Source: Kineothrix sp. MB12-C1
GTDB taxonomy: Bacteria; Bacillota; Clostridia; Lachnospirales; Lachnospiraceae
Assembly: GCF_030863805.1 (NCBI RefSeq)
Contig: NZ_CP132957.1
Span: 1,178,001 to 1,242,000 of the forward strand
DNA: 64,000 nt
Direction of reading: 5' to 3'
The stretch's first letter is position 1. Every line of letters starts with the position of its first letter. The position numbers and the translations under genes were made by a program. The notes under the pieces are model-generated. The model had not been told where the DNA came from. It saw only the letters and a program-made list of their open reading frames with translations, and did no database searches. Positions 18,811 through 27,071 of the stretch are shown here, one piece after another.

Positions 18811-20399
18811 TCCGTCATCCTCTCATAATATTCATAAGCAAGTAGTGCCATCCCCTGATCAAATGAATAAATTCCGGTTCCGTCACTACCCCCGAATATT
18901 CCATAAAATTCATTCTCTGCATCTGCAATACGAAACTGCTCCATTTTATTAATTGCCTTTCCTGCGATATCCTCTCTTCCTTCTTCTAAGGCCGTCATCA
19001 CAATCAATGCATAAACCGACGTCGATTCATAATATCCATCTTCTGACGGACTTCCATCTATGTCATAAGCGGCATATACACATCCTTTTTCCAATTCATC
19101 CGCAATCCAATCCATTGCCGTATCCGGCAGTTCTCCCACTTCCGCCAAATGAAGAAGTGTTGTCATTGCTTCCGCCATATTTAATCTAGTTCCCTCATAT
19201 TTTTGTTTTGTATAATCATAATAACTGTAATACAGTGGAAATTTTTCACTTATTCTGCCGTTTTGTATCAAATCTAATGTATTTTCATAGACTTCCAAAT
19301 ATCGCTTATCATTTTTCTTCATCTGTTCCAGTGTGGCCATATCCCCGTAACATAAGGTAAAACGATCTGCCTTCTGTTCCATCTTAATATCATAGAAGTC
19401 AACAGGTCGCCCTTCTTCAGTATTATACAGAAAAACTGCATCTAAATACTGCTGATAAAATGCCAGGTTCTCCTCCTGCATTATTTCTGCTTTTTGAATA
19501 GCCCCGATAATACGCAAATCATCCACAAGTGCATTGACCGCCGTATCCGTCTTCTCCGAAATCACCCATGGCATAAACCCTTCGGGAAACATTTTTGACT
19601 TTGTATAAGTCCATAAGTGGTCAAACATTTCTTTATTCCCCGTGAGTGCCGCATACTCCATTAAAATCCCCTGGCTCTCGCTTAAAATATCCTCTCCGGA
19701 AGGAATGCTTTCCTCCGACGTCTTATAATTTGTCCTAATACCGCCTTCTTCTGTCATCAGCAACGGAAGTAGCTGTTTTGAATAAGTGAAAGCCTTACCG
19801 TCCTTTGCTTCTGAAATCATATTCTGAAGTTGCCTCTCAGTAGGTGTGCTTCCCTGAGACATAGCAATAATCCTTCCCTTATTATCCGTTACCAATAAGG
19901 TTGGTACCATATTCAATCCAATTTCCTTATATGCCTTGCGTTCTTTATCAAAAAGCGTTTTGGTTTGTACGTGCTTTTCCTCCAATATATGCAATGCCTT
20001 TTCCTTAGTTTCCTTCTCTCCATCCAATCTATCTACTGCAAAAAACCTTGCCCCCATACTTTTCGCCGTTTGAGCCAGTATATCCATTTTTTCTACACTT
20101 TCCTGACAGTAAGGGCAATAACTCGCCCAAAACAGAAATACGGAGATACCTTCTCCTTGTTTCAAGGGCGAGATCTCTTTTCCGTCTTCCTCCTCTAAAA
20201 CAATATCCGGCATTTTCTGGAACAAGTGAACGGCTTGATTTTCGTATACTGCTTTCTTACGCTCCTCTTTGCCGCTTTGTATTTCATTTTCAAACAAGGT
20301 GCGAAGCATAAAAAATAACAAAAATAATGCCATTGCTAAAAAGACAATGCTCACAATCCATATTCCGCTCTTTTTTGCCTTTCCTTGTTGATTTTTCAT
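18807..20399 (-). CDS. Membrane-anchored thioredoxin-like domain fused to a GH8-like glycosidase
   Basis: The 530-residue protein has one N-terminal anchor (about 14-34). A TlpA/thioredoxin-like domain with FWASYCPYC (CPYC at 95-98) and a cis-Pro region NMVPTLLV follows. From about residue 205 comes an (alpha/alpha)6 domain resembling GH8. There ILSESQG (Glu about 242) fits the GH8 acid and NALVDDLR (Asp about 294-295) the second acidic residue. GH8 enzymes such as BcsZ or listerial PssZ trim the polymer of their own synthase. Fusion with a thioredoxin domain is unusual. The ATG at 20399 overlaps the wecB stop by 4 bp. Anchored outside the membrane, it may edit the glycan and/or handle disulphides. 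Confidence 0.7.
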   Translation of the reverse strand: MKNQQGKAKKSGIWIVSIVFLAMALFLLFFMLRTLFENEIQSGKEERKKAVYENQAVHLFQKMPDIVLEEEDGKEISPLKQGEGISVFLFWASYCPYCQESVEKMDILAQTAKSMGARFFAVDRLDGEKETKEKALHILEEKHVQTKTLFDKERKAYKEIGLNMVPTLLVTDNKGRIIAMSQGSTPTERQLQNMISEAKDGKAFTYSKQLLPLLMTEEGGIRTNYKTSEESIPSGEDILSESQGILMEYAALTGNKEMFDHLWTYTKSKMFPEGFMPWVISEKTDTAVNALVDDLRIIGAIQKAEIMQEENLAFYQQYLDAVFLYNTEEGRPVDFYDIKMEQKADRFTLCYGDMATLEQMKKNDKRYLEVYENTLDLIQNGRISEKFPLYYSYYDYTKQKYEGTRLNMAEAMTTLLHLAEVGELPDTAMDWIADELEKGCVYAAYDIDGSPSEDGYYESTSVYALIVMTALEEGREDIAGKAINKMEQFRIADAENEFYGIFGGSDGTGIYSFDQGMALLAYEYYERMTE

Positions 20400-21514
20400 C
20401 CCAGTGTTTCCTGCCCCCATTTTCTTAGTGCTTCCACTATATAACAACTTGCTTTTCCGTCTCCATACGGGTTAACTGCCATTGCCATTTGTTCATACGC
20501 CGTTTTATTATGCAAAAGTACTTCCGTTTCTCTTACAATATCTTCCGTTTCCACACCTATAATCCTCACAGTTCCCGCTTGTACCGCTTCAGGCCGTTCC
20601 GTTTCTGTCCGAAGTACCAATACGGGTACACCGCAGGATGGTGCCTCTTCCTGAAGTCCGCCGGAATCGGTCAATACTAAATAGCTTCTTCTCATTAAAT
20701 TATGCATGTCTTGCACATCAAAAGGTTCTGTCAAGTAAACTCTTTCCTGGTTTTTTAAAATATTTTCTACCGTTTCCCTGACTGCCGGATTAGGATGTAC
20801 CGGATAAACAACATTCACATCTTTATTGTTCTTTACAATCTGCTTGACTGCCTCGCAAATCTGTTCCAAGGGCTTTCCGAGATTTTCACGTCTGTGTGCG
20901 GTCAATAAAATCCATCTGCCCTTCGTCAAATCCTTTGTTTTTAATAATTCATTCTGAAATTCGTAATTTTCTTTTAATGTTGTATGAAATGCATCCATAA
21001 CCGTATTGCCGGTTACGGTAATGCCTTCTGTAATACCTTCTTTTAATAAATTACTTTTATTATTTTCGGTGGGGGCAAAATGAAGTTCTGCAATCCTTGT
21101 CGTCAAAGTCCGGTTCATTTCTTCCGGGTAAGGAGAGAATTTATCGCCGGAACGAAGTCCTGCTTCCACATGTCCCACCGGAATCTTCTGATAAAATGCG
21201 GCAAGAGCTGCCACAAAGGACGTTGTTGTATCCCCATGAACCAATACAATCTCCGGTCGTTCTTTTATGAGGACATCCTCTATTCTCGTCAGGATATCTG
21301 CCGTAATCGTTGTCAGTGTCTGTTTCGGGCGCATAATGTCCAAATTATGATTTACCTTTATTTCAAATAATTCTAAAATCGGAATAAGCATTTCCCTGTG
21401 CTGTCCGCTTAAGCATACGATGCTTTCCATATCATGCTGTTTTTCAATTTCTTTTACAAGAGGGCACATCTTGATGGCTTCCGGTCTTGTTCCAAATACA
21501 CTCATTATTTTCAT
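20396..21514 (-). CDS. wecB: UDP-N-acetylglucosamine 2-epimerase (non-hydrolysing)
   Basis: Interconverts UDP-GlcNAc and UDP-ManNAc in the cytoplasm. The 372 residues have the family's usual length, with the N-terminal GTRPEAIK motif, the GHVEAGLRS segment near residue 110 and the C-terminal DSGGLQEEAP motif that binds UDP. A good AGGAGA site precedes the ATG. It lies second in the exopolysaccharide operon, between a GtrB-like transferase and the GH8 fusion gene. This suggests that the polymer, or a building block of it, contains N-acetylmannosamine rather than plain glucose. It could also serve teichoic acid linkage units, but no tag genes are near. Confidence 0.95.
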   Translation of the reverse strand: MKIMSVFGTRPEAIKMCPLVKEIEKQHDMESIVCLSGQHREMLIPILELFEIKVNHNLDIMRPKQTLTTITADILTRIEDVLIKERPEIVLVHGDTTTSFVAALAAFYQKIPVGHVEAGLRSGDKFSPYPEEMNRTLTTRIAELHFAPTENNKSNLLKEGITEGITVTGNTVMDAFHTTLKENYEFQNELLKTKDLTKGRWILLTAHRRENLGKPLEQICEAVKQIVKNNKDVNVVYPVHPNPAVRETVENILKNQERVYLTEPFDVQDMHNLMRRSYLVLTDSGGLQEEAPSCGVPVLVLRTETERPEAVQAGTVRIIGVETEDIVRETEVLLHNKTAYEQMAMAVNPYGDGKASCYIVEALRKWGQETLG

Positions 21515-21526
21515 TGCTGTTTTCTC

Positions 21527-22489
21527 CTAATCTATATTCGAGGATTTCTCGATAATATAGCGCGGTCTTCCTTTGCTTTCTAAATAAATTTTACCGACAT
21601 ACTCGCCTACAATACCTATTGAAAATAAAATCAATCCTCCAATTGCCCATATGGATACCATGAGAGTTGTCCATCCCACAATAGTTTCTCCTATGAAATG
21701 GCGGATAATACTGTAAATCAAAATTCCTATACTGACTAAAAAAATAAAAATACCTAAAAATGTTATTAACCGCAAAGGCTTTACACTTAACGAGGTAATC
21801 CCTTCCATGGCAAATATAAGCATCTTGCCAAACGGATATTTACTCTCACCTGCAAACCGTTTACTTCTGTCATAGTAAACAAAATCAGACGGATAGCCAA
21901 TCATCGGTATTATACCTCTTAAAAAAAGATTGACCTCTTTAAATTCGCTAAGCCCTTCAAGTGCCCTCCGGCTCATCAATCGATAATCGGCATGGTTAAA
22001 TATCAGATCGGAATACATAAATTTCATAAATTTATAATATCCTTCCGCCGTTACCCTCTTAAAAAAAGAATCGCTGTCCCGCTTTCTTCTCACTCCGTAG
22101 ACAATATCTATTCCTGCCAAAAACCGTTCTATCATCTCATCCATTGCATTAATATCATCTTGCAGATCCGCATCCATAGTAATCACCATATCCGCATGCT
22201 CTATCACTTCCATTAAGCCGGCAAGCAATGCATTTTGATGCCCCTTGTTGCGACTCAAACAAATTCCCCCGAATAAGGTGTCTTTTTGGGTCAACTGTTC
22301 AATCATATCCCATGTTTTATCTTTAGAGCCGTCATTTACAAAAACCACTTTACTGGCTGTTGAAATCTTATCTCGCTTTATCAAATCCTGCATTTTTATT
22401 TTCAGCCTTTCCGTTATCGTCGGAAATACGTCTTCTTCATTGTAACAAGGTATGACCACATATAATATATTCTTCATAAAATCATCCAT
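21527..22489 (-). CDS. GtrB/DPM1-like family 2 glycosyltransferase (polyprenyl-phosphate hexosyltransferase)
   Basis: A 320-residue GT2 enzyme with a cytosolic GT-A domain (PCYNEE near residue 15, FVNDGSKD, and DADLQDD near 105-110). Two C-terminal membrane helices (about 235-255 and 270-295) follow. The layout is that of bactoprenol glucosyltransferases, which load glucose or galactose onto undecaprenyl phosphate. The start at 22489 has GGAGG 7 nt upstream. It is the first gene of the long exopolysaccharide operon. The AT-rich 224-bp gap upstream (22490-22713) must carry the operon promoter, but I see only isolated TATAAT-like boxes without a convincing -35. It likely supplies the donor for side-chain addition by the 911-residue membrane protein. 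Confidence 0.87.
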   Translation of the reverse strand: MDDFMKNILYVVIPCYNEEDVFPTITERLKIKMQDLIKRDKISTASKVVFVNDGSKDKTWDMIEQLTQKDTLFGGICLSRNKGHQNALLAGLMEVIEHADMVITMDADLQDDINAMDEMIERFLAGIDIVYGVRRKRDSDSFFKRVTAEGYYKFMKFMYSDLIFNHADYRLMSRRALEGLSEFKEVNLFLRGIIPMIGYPSDFVYYDRSKRFAGESKYPFGKMLIFAMEGITSLSVKPLRLITFLGIFIFLVSIGILIYSIIRHFIGETIVGWTTLMVSIWAIGGLILFSIGIVGEYVGKIYLESKGRPRYIIEKSSNID

Positions 22490-22713
22490 ACCAATGCCTC
22501 CAAATCTCTTGATTTTTATTTCGTAATTATCAAATTTTAATTATATGCAGAATTACAAATTTTTTGCGAAATTTTATAAAATTATAACACATTTTCCCAG
22601 CACACCACTTGATACTTTCCATAAAAAATATGCTTTTTTTAATCTCTAATCTAAAATTTTCATTATATATTTCTCTTATTTTACAAATGGATTTTTATAA
22701 TTTAGCCTAACCA

Positions 22714-23385
22714 TTATATCGGTATACCACCCCTTTTAATACCGAATTTTTCCCTCATGGAAATAAGCCTCTCTATTTGTTCCGTCTGAAAGCAGTTCTG
22801 CTCCTCTAATATTTTATCGGTGATTAAAAGTATCTTGGCATAGTATTCCATCGATTCCAGTCGGTAGTAAGCATCATAAGCATCTTCTGACCACGTTACA
22901 GCACCATGATTTGCTAACAGCACTCCGTTATGTGTATGGCAGTAGGGTGCAATCACCTCCGCTACTTCATCCGTACCGAGTTCCGCATAAGGTGCAATCG
23001 GAACATCTCCAAGTGTGATGATCGCTTCCGCGAGTACCGGGGCATTCAGCGGAATTCCTGCAATGGCAAAGCAAGTGCAAATCGGCGGATGAGCATGACA
23101 GACCGACCGAAGCTCTTCATTTTCCCGATAAGCACGCAGATGCATCTTAAGTTCAGAAGATGGTTTGTGCGTTCCTTCCAACACATTACCATCCAAATCC
23201 ACTTTCACAAGCATTTTCTTCTTCATAAAGCCTTTGGAAACACCTGTCGGTGTAGCCCATACCTCATTGTCTCCCGTCCGTATCGATATGTTTCCATCGT
23301 TAGCCGCCACAAAGTTTCTCACATACATACGTTGTCCAATATCGATAATTGCTTTTTTTGCCTGCTTCTTCGTCATATATTCCAT
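22714..23385 (-). CDS. Class II aldolase/adducin family protein (probable Ald2-type, 5-deoxyribulose/methylthioribulose phosphate aldolase)
   Basis: A 223-residue class II aldolase. Zinc ligands are visible in CHAHPP near residue 95 and in the ANHGAVTW segment near 155, with the acid Glu in SSELKMHL. Genes of this kind beside mtnA form the anaerobic DHAP shunt. There, MtnA makes (methylthio- or deoxy-)ribulose 1-phosphate and the aldolase splits it into dihydroxyacetone phosphate and an aldehyde, salvaging 5'-deoxyadenosine or methylthioadenosine. The start at 23385 follows AGGGA; an ATG at 23412 is less well supported. L-fuculose-phosphate aldolase and MtnB dehydratase are alternatives, but mtnA next door favours the shunt. 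Confidence 0.78.
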   Translation of the reverse strand: MEYMTKKQAKKAIIDIGQRMYVRNFVAANDGNISIRTGDNEVWATPTGVSKGFMKKKMLVKVDLDGNVLEGTHKPSSELKMHLRAYRENEELRSVCHAHPPICTCFAIAGIPLNAPVLAEAIITLGDVPIAPYAELGTDEVAEVIAPYCHTHNGVLLANHGAVTWSEDAYDAYYRLESMEYYAKILLITDKILEEQNCFQTEQIERLISMREKFGIKRGGIPI

Positions 23386-23446
23386 GATAGTTTTCCCTTT
23401 CTTCCCCATCACATCTTATTACCATTTTTACGGTCAGCACAATAAA

Positions 23447-24532
23447 TTATCCATTCATCTTCGCTTTTCTCTCGAATATCTCCTGTAAGGATTGCGTGAA
23501 AGGAGCCCTCGCGATACCATACTCGGTAACGATTGCACTGATTAAATCATGGTCAGTCACATCGAAGGCAGGGTTGTATACTTTAATTCCTTCCGGAGCC
23601 ATCCTTTCCTTATACCACATCTGCGTCACTTCCTCCGCCGGACGCTGCTCTATATGAATCTCTTCTCCCGTAGGCGTATTCATATCGATAGTGGAAGTGG
23701 GGGCACAAACATAAAACGGCACGCGATATCTCTTCGCCACTGCCGCCACCACGGAGGTTCCTATTTTATTAGCAGTATCTCCATTGGCCGCTACCCTGTC
23801 ACAGCCTACGAAAACTGCATCGATCCAACCGTTTCTCATAACTGCTGCAGACATATTATCACAAATAAGAGTTACATCCACCCCCGAAGCACTAAGCTCA
23901 TAGGCTGTCAATCTGGCTCCCTGCAACAACGGCCTTGTCTCATCTGCAAATACGCGGAACTGATACCCCTTTTCCTGTCCAAGATAAATGGGCGCTGTAG
24001 CCGTACCATATTTGCTCGTGGCTAATTGCCCCGCATTACAATGAGTCAGAATCCCATCTCCCGGATTTACCAAGCTAAGCCCATACTCTCCAAGCATCTT
24101 ACATACCCAGATATCCTCTTCCTTAATGGCGATCGCTTCCACTTTCAATCTCTCTTTAATCTGTGCCACCGGATATTCTTCATTTTCCCTACACACCTTT
24201 TCCATGCGTTCCAATGCCCACGATAGATTCACCGCTGTCGGACGGGAGGAATTTAAATATTCTTTCTGCTTCACGAATTCTTCCCGGAAAACATTATAGT
24301 CCTGTGTGTCGATTCCCTCTGCCAGCAAGTATATTCCAAAAGCTGCTGCCACTCCAATCGCCGGCGCACCTCTCACCTTAAGCAGATAAATCGCCTCCCA
24401 TATCTCTTTCGCTGTCCTCAAATAAATAATCTCTGTGCGTCCCGGCAGTAGCGTCTGATCGATAATCGCTATCGCTCTTTGTTCTTCATCCAGAGCCACT
24501 GTTTCATATTCCATAATATTCTTTTCTTTCAT
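23447..24532 (-). CDS. mtnA: S-methyl-5-thioribose-1-phosphate isomerase (or 5-deoxyribose-1-phosphate isomerase)
   Basis: A 361-residue member of the eIF2B-alpha-like aldose isomerases. It has RGAPAIGVAAAFG near residue 55, the catalytic Cys in THCNAGQLAT near 165, and the Asp in GCDRVAANGD near 245. It isomerises methylthioribose 1-phosphate, or 5-deoxyribose 1-phosphate, to the ribulose form. The start at 24532 follows AGAGGAT. The aldolase gene lies 61 bp downstream. No mtnK kinase or nucleosidase gene is in this window, so the phosphorylated substrate must come from enzymes encoded elsewhere. Confidence 0.93.
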   Translation of the reverse strand: MKEKNIMEYETVALDEEQRAIAIIDQTLLPGRTEIIYLRTAKEIWEAIYLLKVRGAPAIGVAAAFGIYLLAEGIDTQDYNVFREEFVKQKEYLNSSRPTAVNLSWALERMEKVCRENEEYPVAQIKERLKVEAIAIKEEDIWVCKMLGEYGLSLVNPGDGILTHCNAGQLATSKYGTATAPIYLGQEKGYQFRVFADETRPLLQGARLTAYELSASGVDVTLICDNMSAAVMRNGWIDAVFVGCDRVAANGDTANKIGTSVVAAVAKRYRVPFYVCAPTSTIDMNTPTGEEIHIEQRPAEEVTQMWYKERMAPEGIKVYNPAFDVTDHDLISAIVTEYGIARAPFTQSLQEIFERKAKMNG

Positions 24533-24573
24533 TATTATTTATCCTCTGCTCTTCTCTTTTTTATCTCTCACGT

Positions 24574-25059
24574 CTAACTAACGCAGATTTCTGCATATTC
24601 TCCTCTGGCTGTCCGAAGCAAATCCTCAGGTACAAGCTCTATCTGTGATCCAATCCTTCCCCCGCTGACAATCATTTTCTCCAATTCCTTCGCTGAGCTA
24701 TCCACCCTCGTCACATATTGCTTCTTCATCCCTATTGCAGTACAGCCACCTCTGACATATCCGGTCACCTCTAATAACTCCTTCATAGGAAGCATACTCG
24801 CCGACTTCTCCCCCACCGCTTTCGCTGCCTTCTTTAAGTCCAGTTCTTTGGCAATCGGAATTACAAACACATAATAGTTCTTGCTGATACCAACTGCAAC
24901 TAATGTCTTGTATACTCTATTATAAGGCAATTTCAACATATCCGCTATCTGTAATCCATCGGTAAACTCTTCACATTCATAGGATAAGTGCATATATCCT
25001 ATCTTATTCTTTTCCAAAATTCTCATCGCGTTCGTCTTGACTTCTTTCTGTTTCGCCAT
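24574..25059 (-). CDS. ybaK: YbaK/EbsC-type Cys-tRNA(Pro) deacylase
   Basis: A 161-residue single-domain protein of the YbaK/ProX trans-editing family. It hydrolyses tRNA(Pro) mischarged with cysteine. The conserved YKTLVAVG region near residue 50, the KKAAKAVGEKSASM segment with the catalytic-lysine region, and the GYVRGGCTAIGMKK loop near 103-116 are all present. It is monocistronic, with its promoter region adjoining the tandem hairpin repeats at 25133. Confidence 0.93.
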   Translation of the reverse strand: MAKQKEVKTNAMRILEKNKIGYMHLSYECEEFTDGLQIADMLKLPYNRVYKTLVAVGISKNYYVFVIPIAKELDLKKAAKAVGEKSASMLPMKELLEVTGYVRGGCTAIGMKKQYVTRVDSSAKELEKMIVSGGRIGSQIELVPEDLLRTARGEYAEICVS

Positions 25060-25132
25060 CTCTTTTCACGCCTTCCTCATCTTACCGTTCTCATATATTT
25101 TGTACCATTCTTTTGTCTCTTTGTAAACCTGA

Positions 25133-25368
25133 AAGAACAAAAGTGTGCTCGCCCACTCTCGCAATTTAAACTTTTAACAGCACAACTTTTGTTCCGCGCG
25201 TAGCTGCGCATCAATCGGTTCTTTAAGGAGTACTTTCCTATTAAGAACAAAAGTGTGCTCCACACACTCTCGCGATCAAAAACTTTGGCTGCACAACTTT
25301 TGTTCCGCGCGCGTAGCTGCGCATCAATCGGTTCTTTAATAGGAGTTTTCCTATTAAAGAACAAATGA
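25133..25368. repeat. Tandem structured repeat, two copies (110 and 114 bp) plus a partial third
   Basis: Copy 1 is 25133-25242, copy 2 is 25243-25356, and a short third start lies at 25357-25368. Each copy has an inner inverted repeat (AACAAAAGTGTGC against GCACAACTTTTGTT), a palindromic GCGCGTAGCTGCGC block and an outer hairpin. In copy 2 the outer hairpin is a perfect 13-bp stem (25331-25343 and 25350-25362) with a 6-nt loop. The unit is more GC-rich in places than its surroundings. It ends right at the -35 of the chemoreceptor promoter. An apparent ORF across it on the minus strand follows the repeat and is not a credible gene. Confidence 0.85.
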
Positions 25369-25397
25369 TTGACCAAGTTACCTCTAATTGCTATACT
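25369..25397 (+). promoter_or_regulatory. Promoter of the chemoreceptor gene
   Basis: TTGACC at 25369-25374 and TATACT at 25392-25397 are 17 bp apart. Transcription should begin about 25404, 37 nt before the start codon. Confidence 0.8.
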
Positions 25398-25440
25398 TAA
25401 AATAATTAACTTAGTGATGAAAGACTGGAGGTACCGCATT

Positions 25441-26910
25441 ATGTTATTCAGAAAAAAAGGGGACTGTTCAGAAATGCACGGTGTCATTTCCTATGTGGAA
25501 AATACCATGAACGGAAAAGAGACTACAGACTGCCCGCAAAGCGATTATCCGATACATAGCACTATTATCAAATATTTTGACCAACTGTTACAAAATGAGC
25601 TCCGTATGTCCAATGCTGCTACACAGATATTAGATATTGCCACTTCAATCAGCTCTTTCGATGTGGAAATGTCTTTCATGTCGGAAGAACTGCTTCTTTT
25701 TGCCAAAGAATTGGCATCTCTTAGCCAATCCAATCTTGCCATTATGGAAGAAACTACGACGGCCATGAATGAAGTAAACCATGCCATCGATAATACTGCC
25801 CATACTTTGGACCGTCTCTCTGAAGAATCCACCTCTCTCGCAGAAAAGAATAATGAAAGCAATCAACTCCTTCACGAGGTAACCGAATTAAAGGATAATG
25901 TTATTCAGGATACTAATAATATGAACGAAAAAATAACCCAGCTCGTCACCCTCGCTGACGAAGTGGAGAAAATCGTAGTAAGTGTACAGGGAATTGCTAA
26001 CCAGACGAATCTGCTCGCTCTCAATGCTGCTATCGAAGCTGCCAGAGCAGGGGAGCATGGAAAAGGATTTGCTGTAGTTGCGGATGAGGTTCGTACTTTA
26101 GCAGATGATACGAAGCAGAATCTAAGTGGCATGCAGAAATTCGTAAACGAGATCCACGAGGCCGCGAAAGAAGGAAAGCTCAGTGTGGAAAGAACACTCT
26201 CTTCCACATCCCAGATGGACGAAAAGATTGAGCTCGTTTCCACAACCGTAGGAAATAATATCGATATGCTGCATGGAGTCGTTCTCAGCGTTGAAGATAT
26301 TAATCAATCCATGCAAGGAATCAAACATGCTGCTGCAGATATTAATAAAGCTATGGAAAACTCTAGCAAAAATGCGGAAGTTCTCTCTCTTATGACTCAG
26401 GATATTCATAACGATGCAGACGAAAGTGTATCCTTTTCCAAACATATCGCCGCTATTGATGACAGACTTTCCGATGTTACCGCTAAGCTATACGATGGAC
26501 TTCTGACCGGAAGGCATGCCGTTAGCAATGAGGAATTCCATAATAAGATCGTAAAGGCAAAAACTGCACATCAGAACTGGGTAAATAAATTAGCAGATAT
26601 GGCTGCTAATATGAAAGTCAGCCCTTTGCAGACCAATTCCAAGAAATGCGAGTTCGGCCATTTCTATTATACGATAAAAGTAAATCATCCTTCGATCATC
26701 GATAATTGGAAGAAAATCGCGCCTGTTCATCAAGAATTTCATGGCATGGGCGATAAGGTAATCGCCGCCATTCGTAACCAGGATGAGTTGGAGGCGAAAC
26801 AACTTCTCTCCCAGGCAGAAACGATCTCCGGACAAGTGATTTCCTTACTGGATGAGATTGACCGGACCGTAAACGATCTGACCAAAAAAGAGATTAAATT
26901 ATTCGAATAA
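25441..26910 (+). CDS. Soluble methyl-accepting chemotaxis-like protein with CZB zinc-binding domain
   Basis: A 489-residue cytoplasmic chemoreceptor without membrane helices. The N-terminal 90 residues are unassigned. A coiled-coil signalling domain then contains the hairpin tip [16 protein letters not shown] and ADEVRTLAD, which contact CheA/CheW. The C-terminal 110 residues form a chemoreceptor zinc-binding domain with the ordered His, Cys-x-Phe-Gly, His and His-x2-Phe-His ligands (AHQNW, CEFGHFY, VNHPS, VHQEFH). CZB domains sense zinc or zinc-coupled oxidants such as hypochlorous acid. The start at 25441 has GGAGG 8 nt upstream and a promoter at 25369. No other chemotaxis or flagellar gene is near. 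Confidence 0.9.
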   Translation: MLFRKKGDCSEMHGVISYVENTMNGKETTDCPQSDYPIHSTIIKYFDQLLQNELRMSNAATQILDIATSISSFDVEMSFMSEELLLFAKELASLSQSNLAIMEETTTAMNEVNHAIDNTAHTLDRLSEESTSLAEKNNESNQLLHEVTELKDNVIQDTNNMNEKITQLVTLADEVEKIVVSVQGIANQTNLLALNAAIEAARAGEHGKGFAVVADEVRTLADDTKQNLSGMQKFVNEIHEAAKEGKLSVERTLSSTSQMDEKIELVSTTVGNNIDMLHGVVLSVEDINQSMQGIKHAAADINKAMENSSKNAEVLSLMTQDIHNDADESVSFSKHIAAIDDRLSDVTAKLYDGLLTGRHAVSNEEFHNKIVKAKTAHQNWVNKLADMAANMKVSPLQTNSKKCEFGHFYYTIKVNHPSIIDNWKKIAPVHQEFHGMGDKVIAAIRNQDELEAKQLLSQAETISGQVISLLDEIDRTVNDLTKKEIKLFE

Positions 26911-26931
26911 GAATGAGCATAAATACATAGA

Positions 26932-26980
26932 AAAAAGCTGCTTCGTAACCATATCGGTCATAAAGCAGCTTTTCTTTTTA
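26932..26980 (+). terminator. Intrinsic terminator after the chemoreceptor gene
   Basis: The stem AAAAGCTGCTT/AAGCAGCTTTT, with an 18-nt loop, is followed by TTCTTTTTATT. It starts 21 bp after the stop codon. Confidence 0.85.
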
Positions 26981-27071
26981 TTATTTATTTTTAGATATTA
27001 CAATATGTTTCTCTATATATAAATTATCCCCTTTTATTCCGCTTCCAACACCTCGTTGCTCATACTTGTTA

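Noticed and set aside
22490-22713. Riboswitch or defined promoter upstream of the exopolysaccharide operon
   Set aside because: AT-rich with isolated TATAAT-like boxes, but no -35 at proper spacing and no recognisable aptamer such as a c-di-GMP riboswitch core.
23410-23446. Third copy of the 61658 repeat (ACGGTCAGCACAATAAAT resembles its inner part)
   Set aside because: The match is only about 17 bp, without the terminal repeat or hairpins, so it could be chance.
25133-25368. Possible CRISPR array
   Set aside because: Only two full units of over 100 bp with internal hairpins, no short repeat-spacer pattern and no cas genes.
25077-25487. Minus-strand ORF of 136 codons over the tandem repeat
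   Set aside because: It owes its length to the repeat itself, contains duplicated peptide segments, has no ribosome site, and crosses the chemoreceptor promoter and start.
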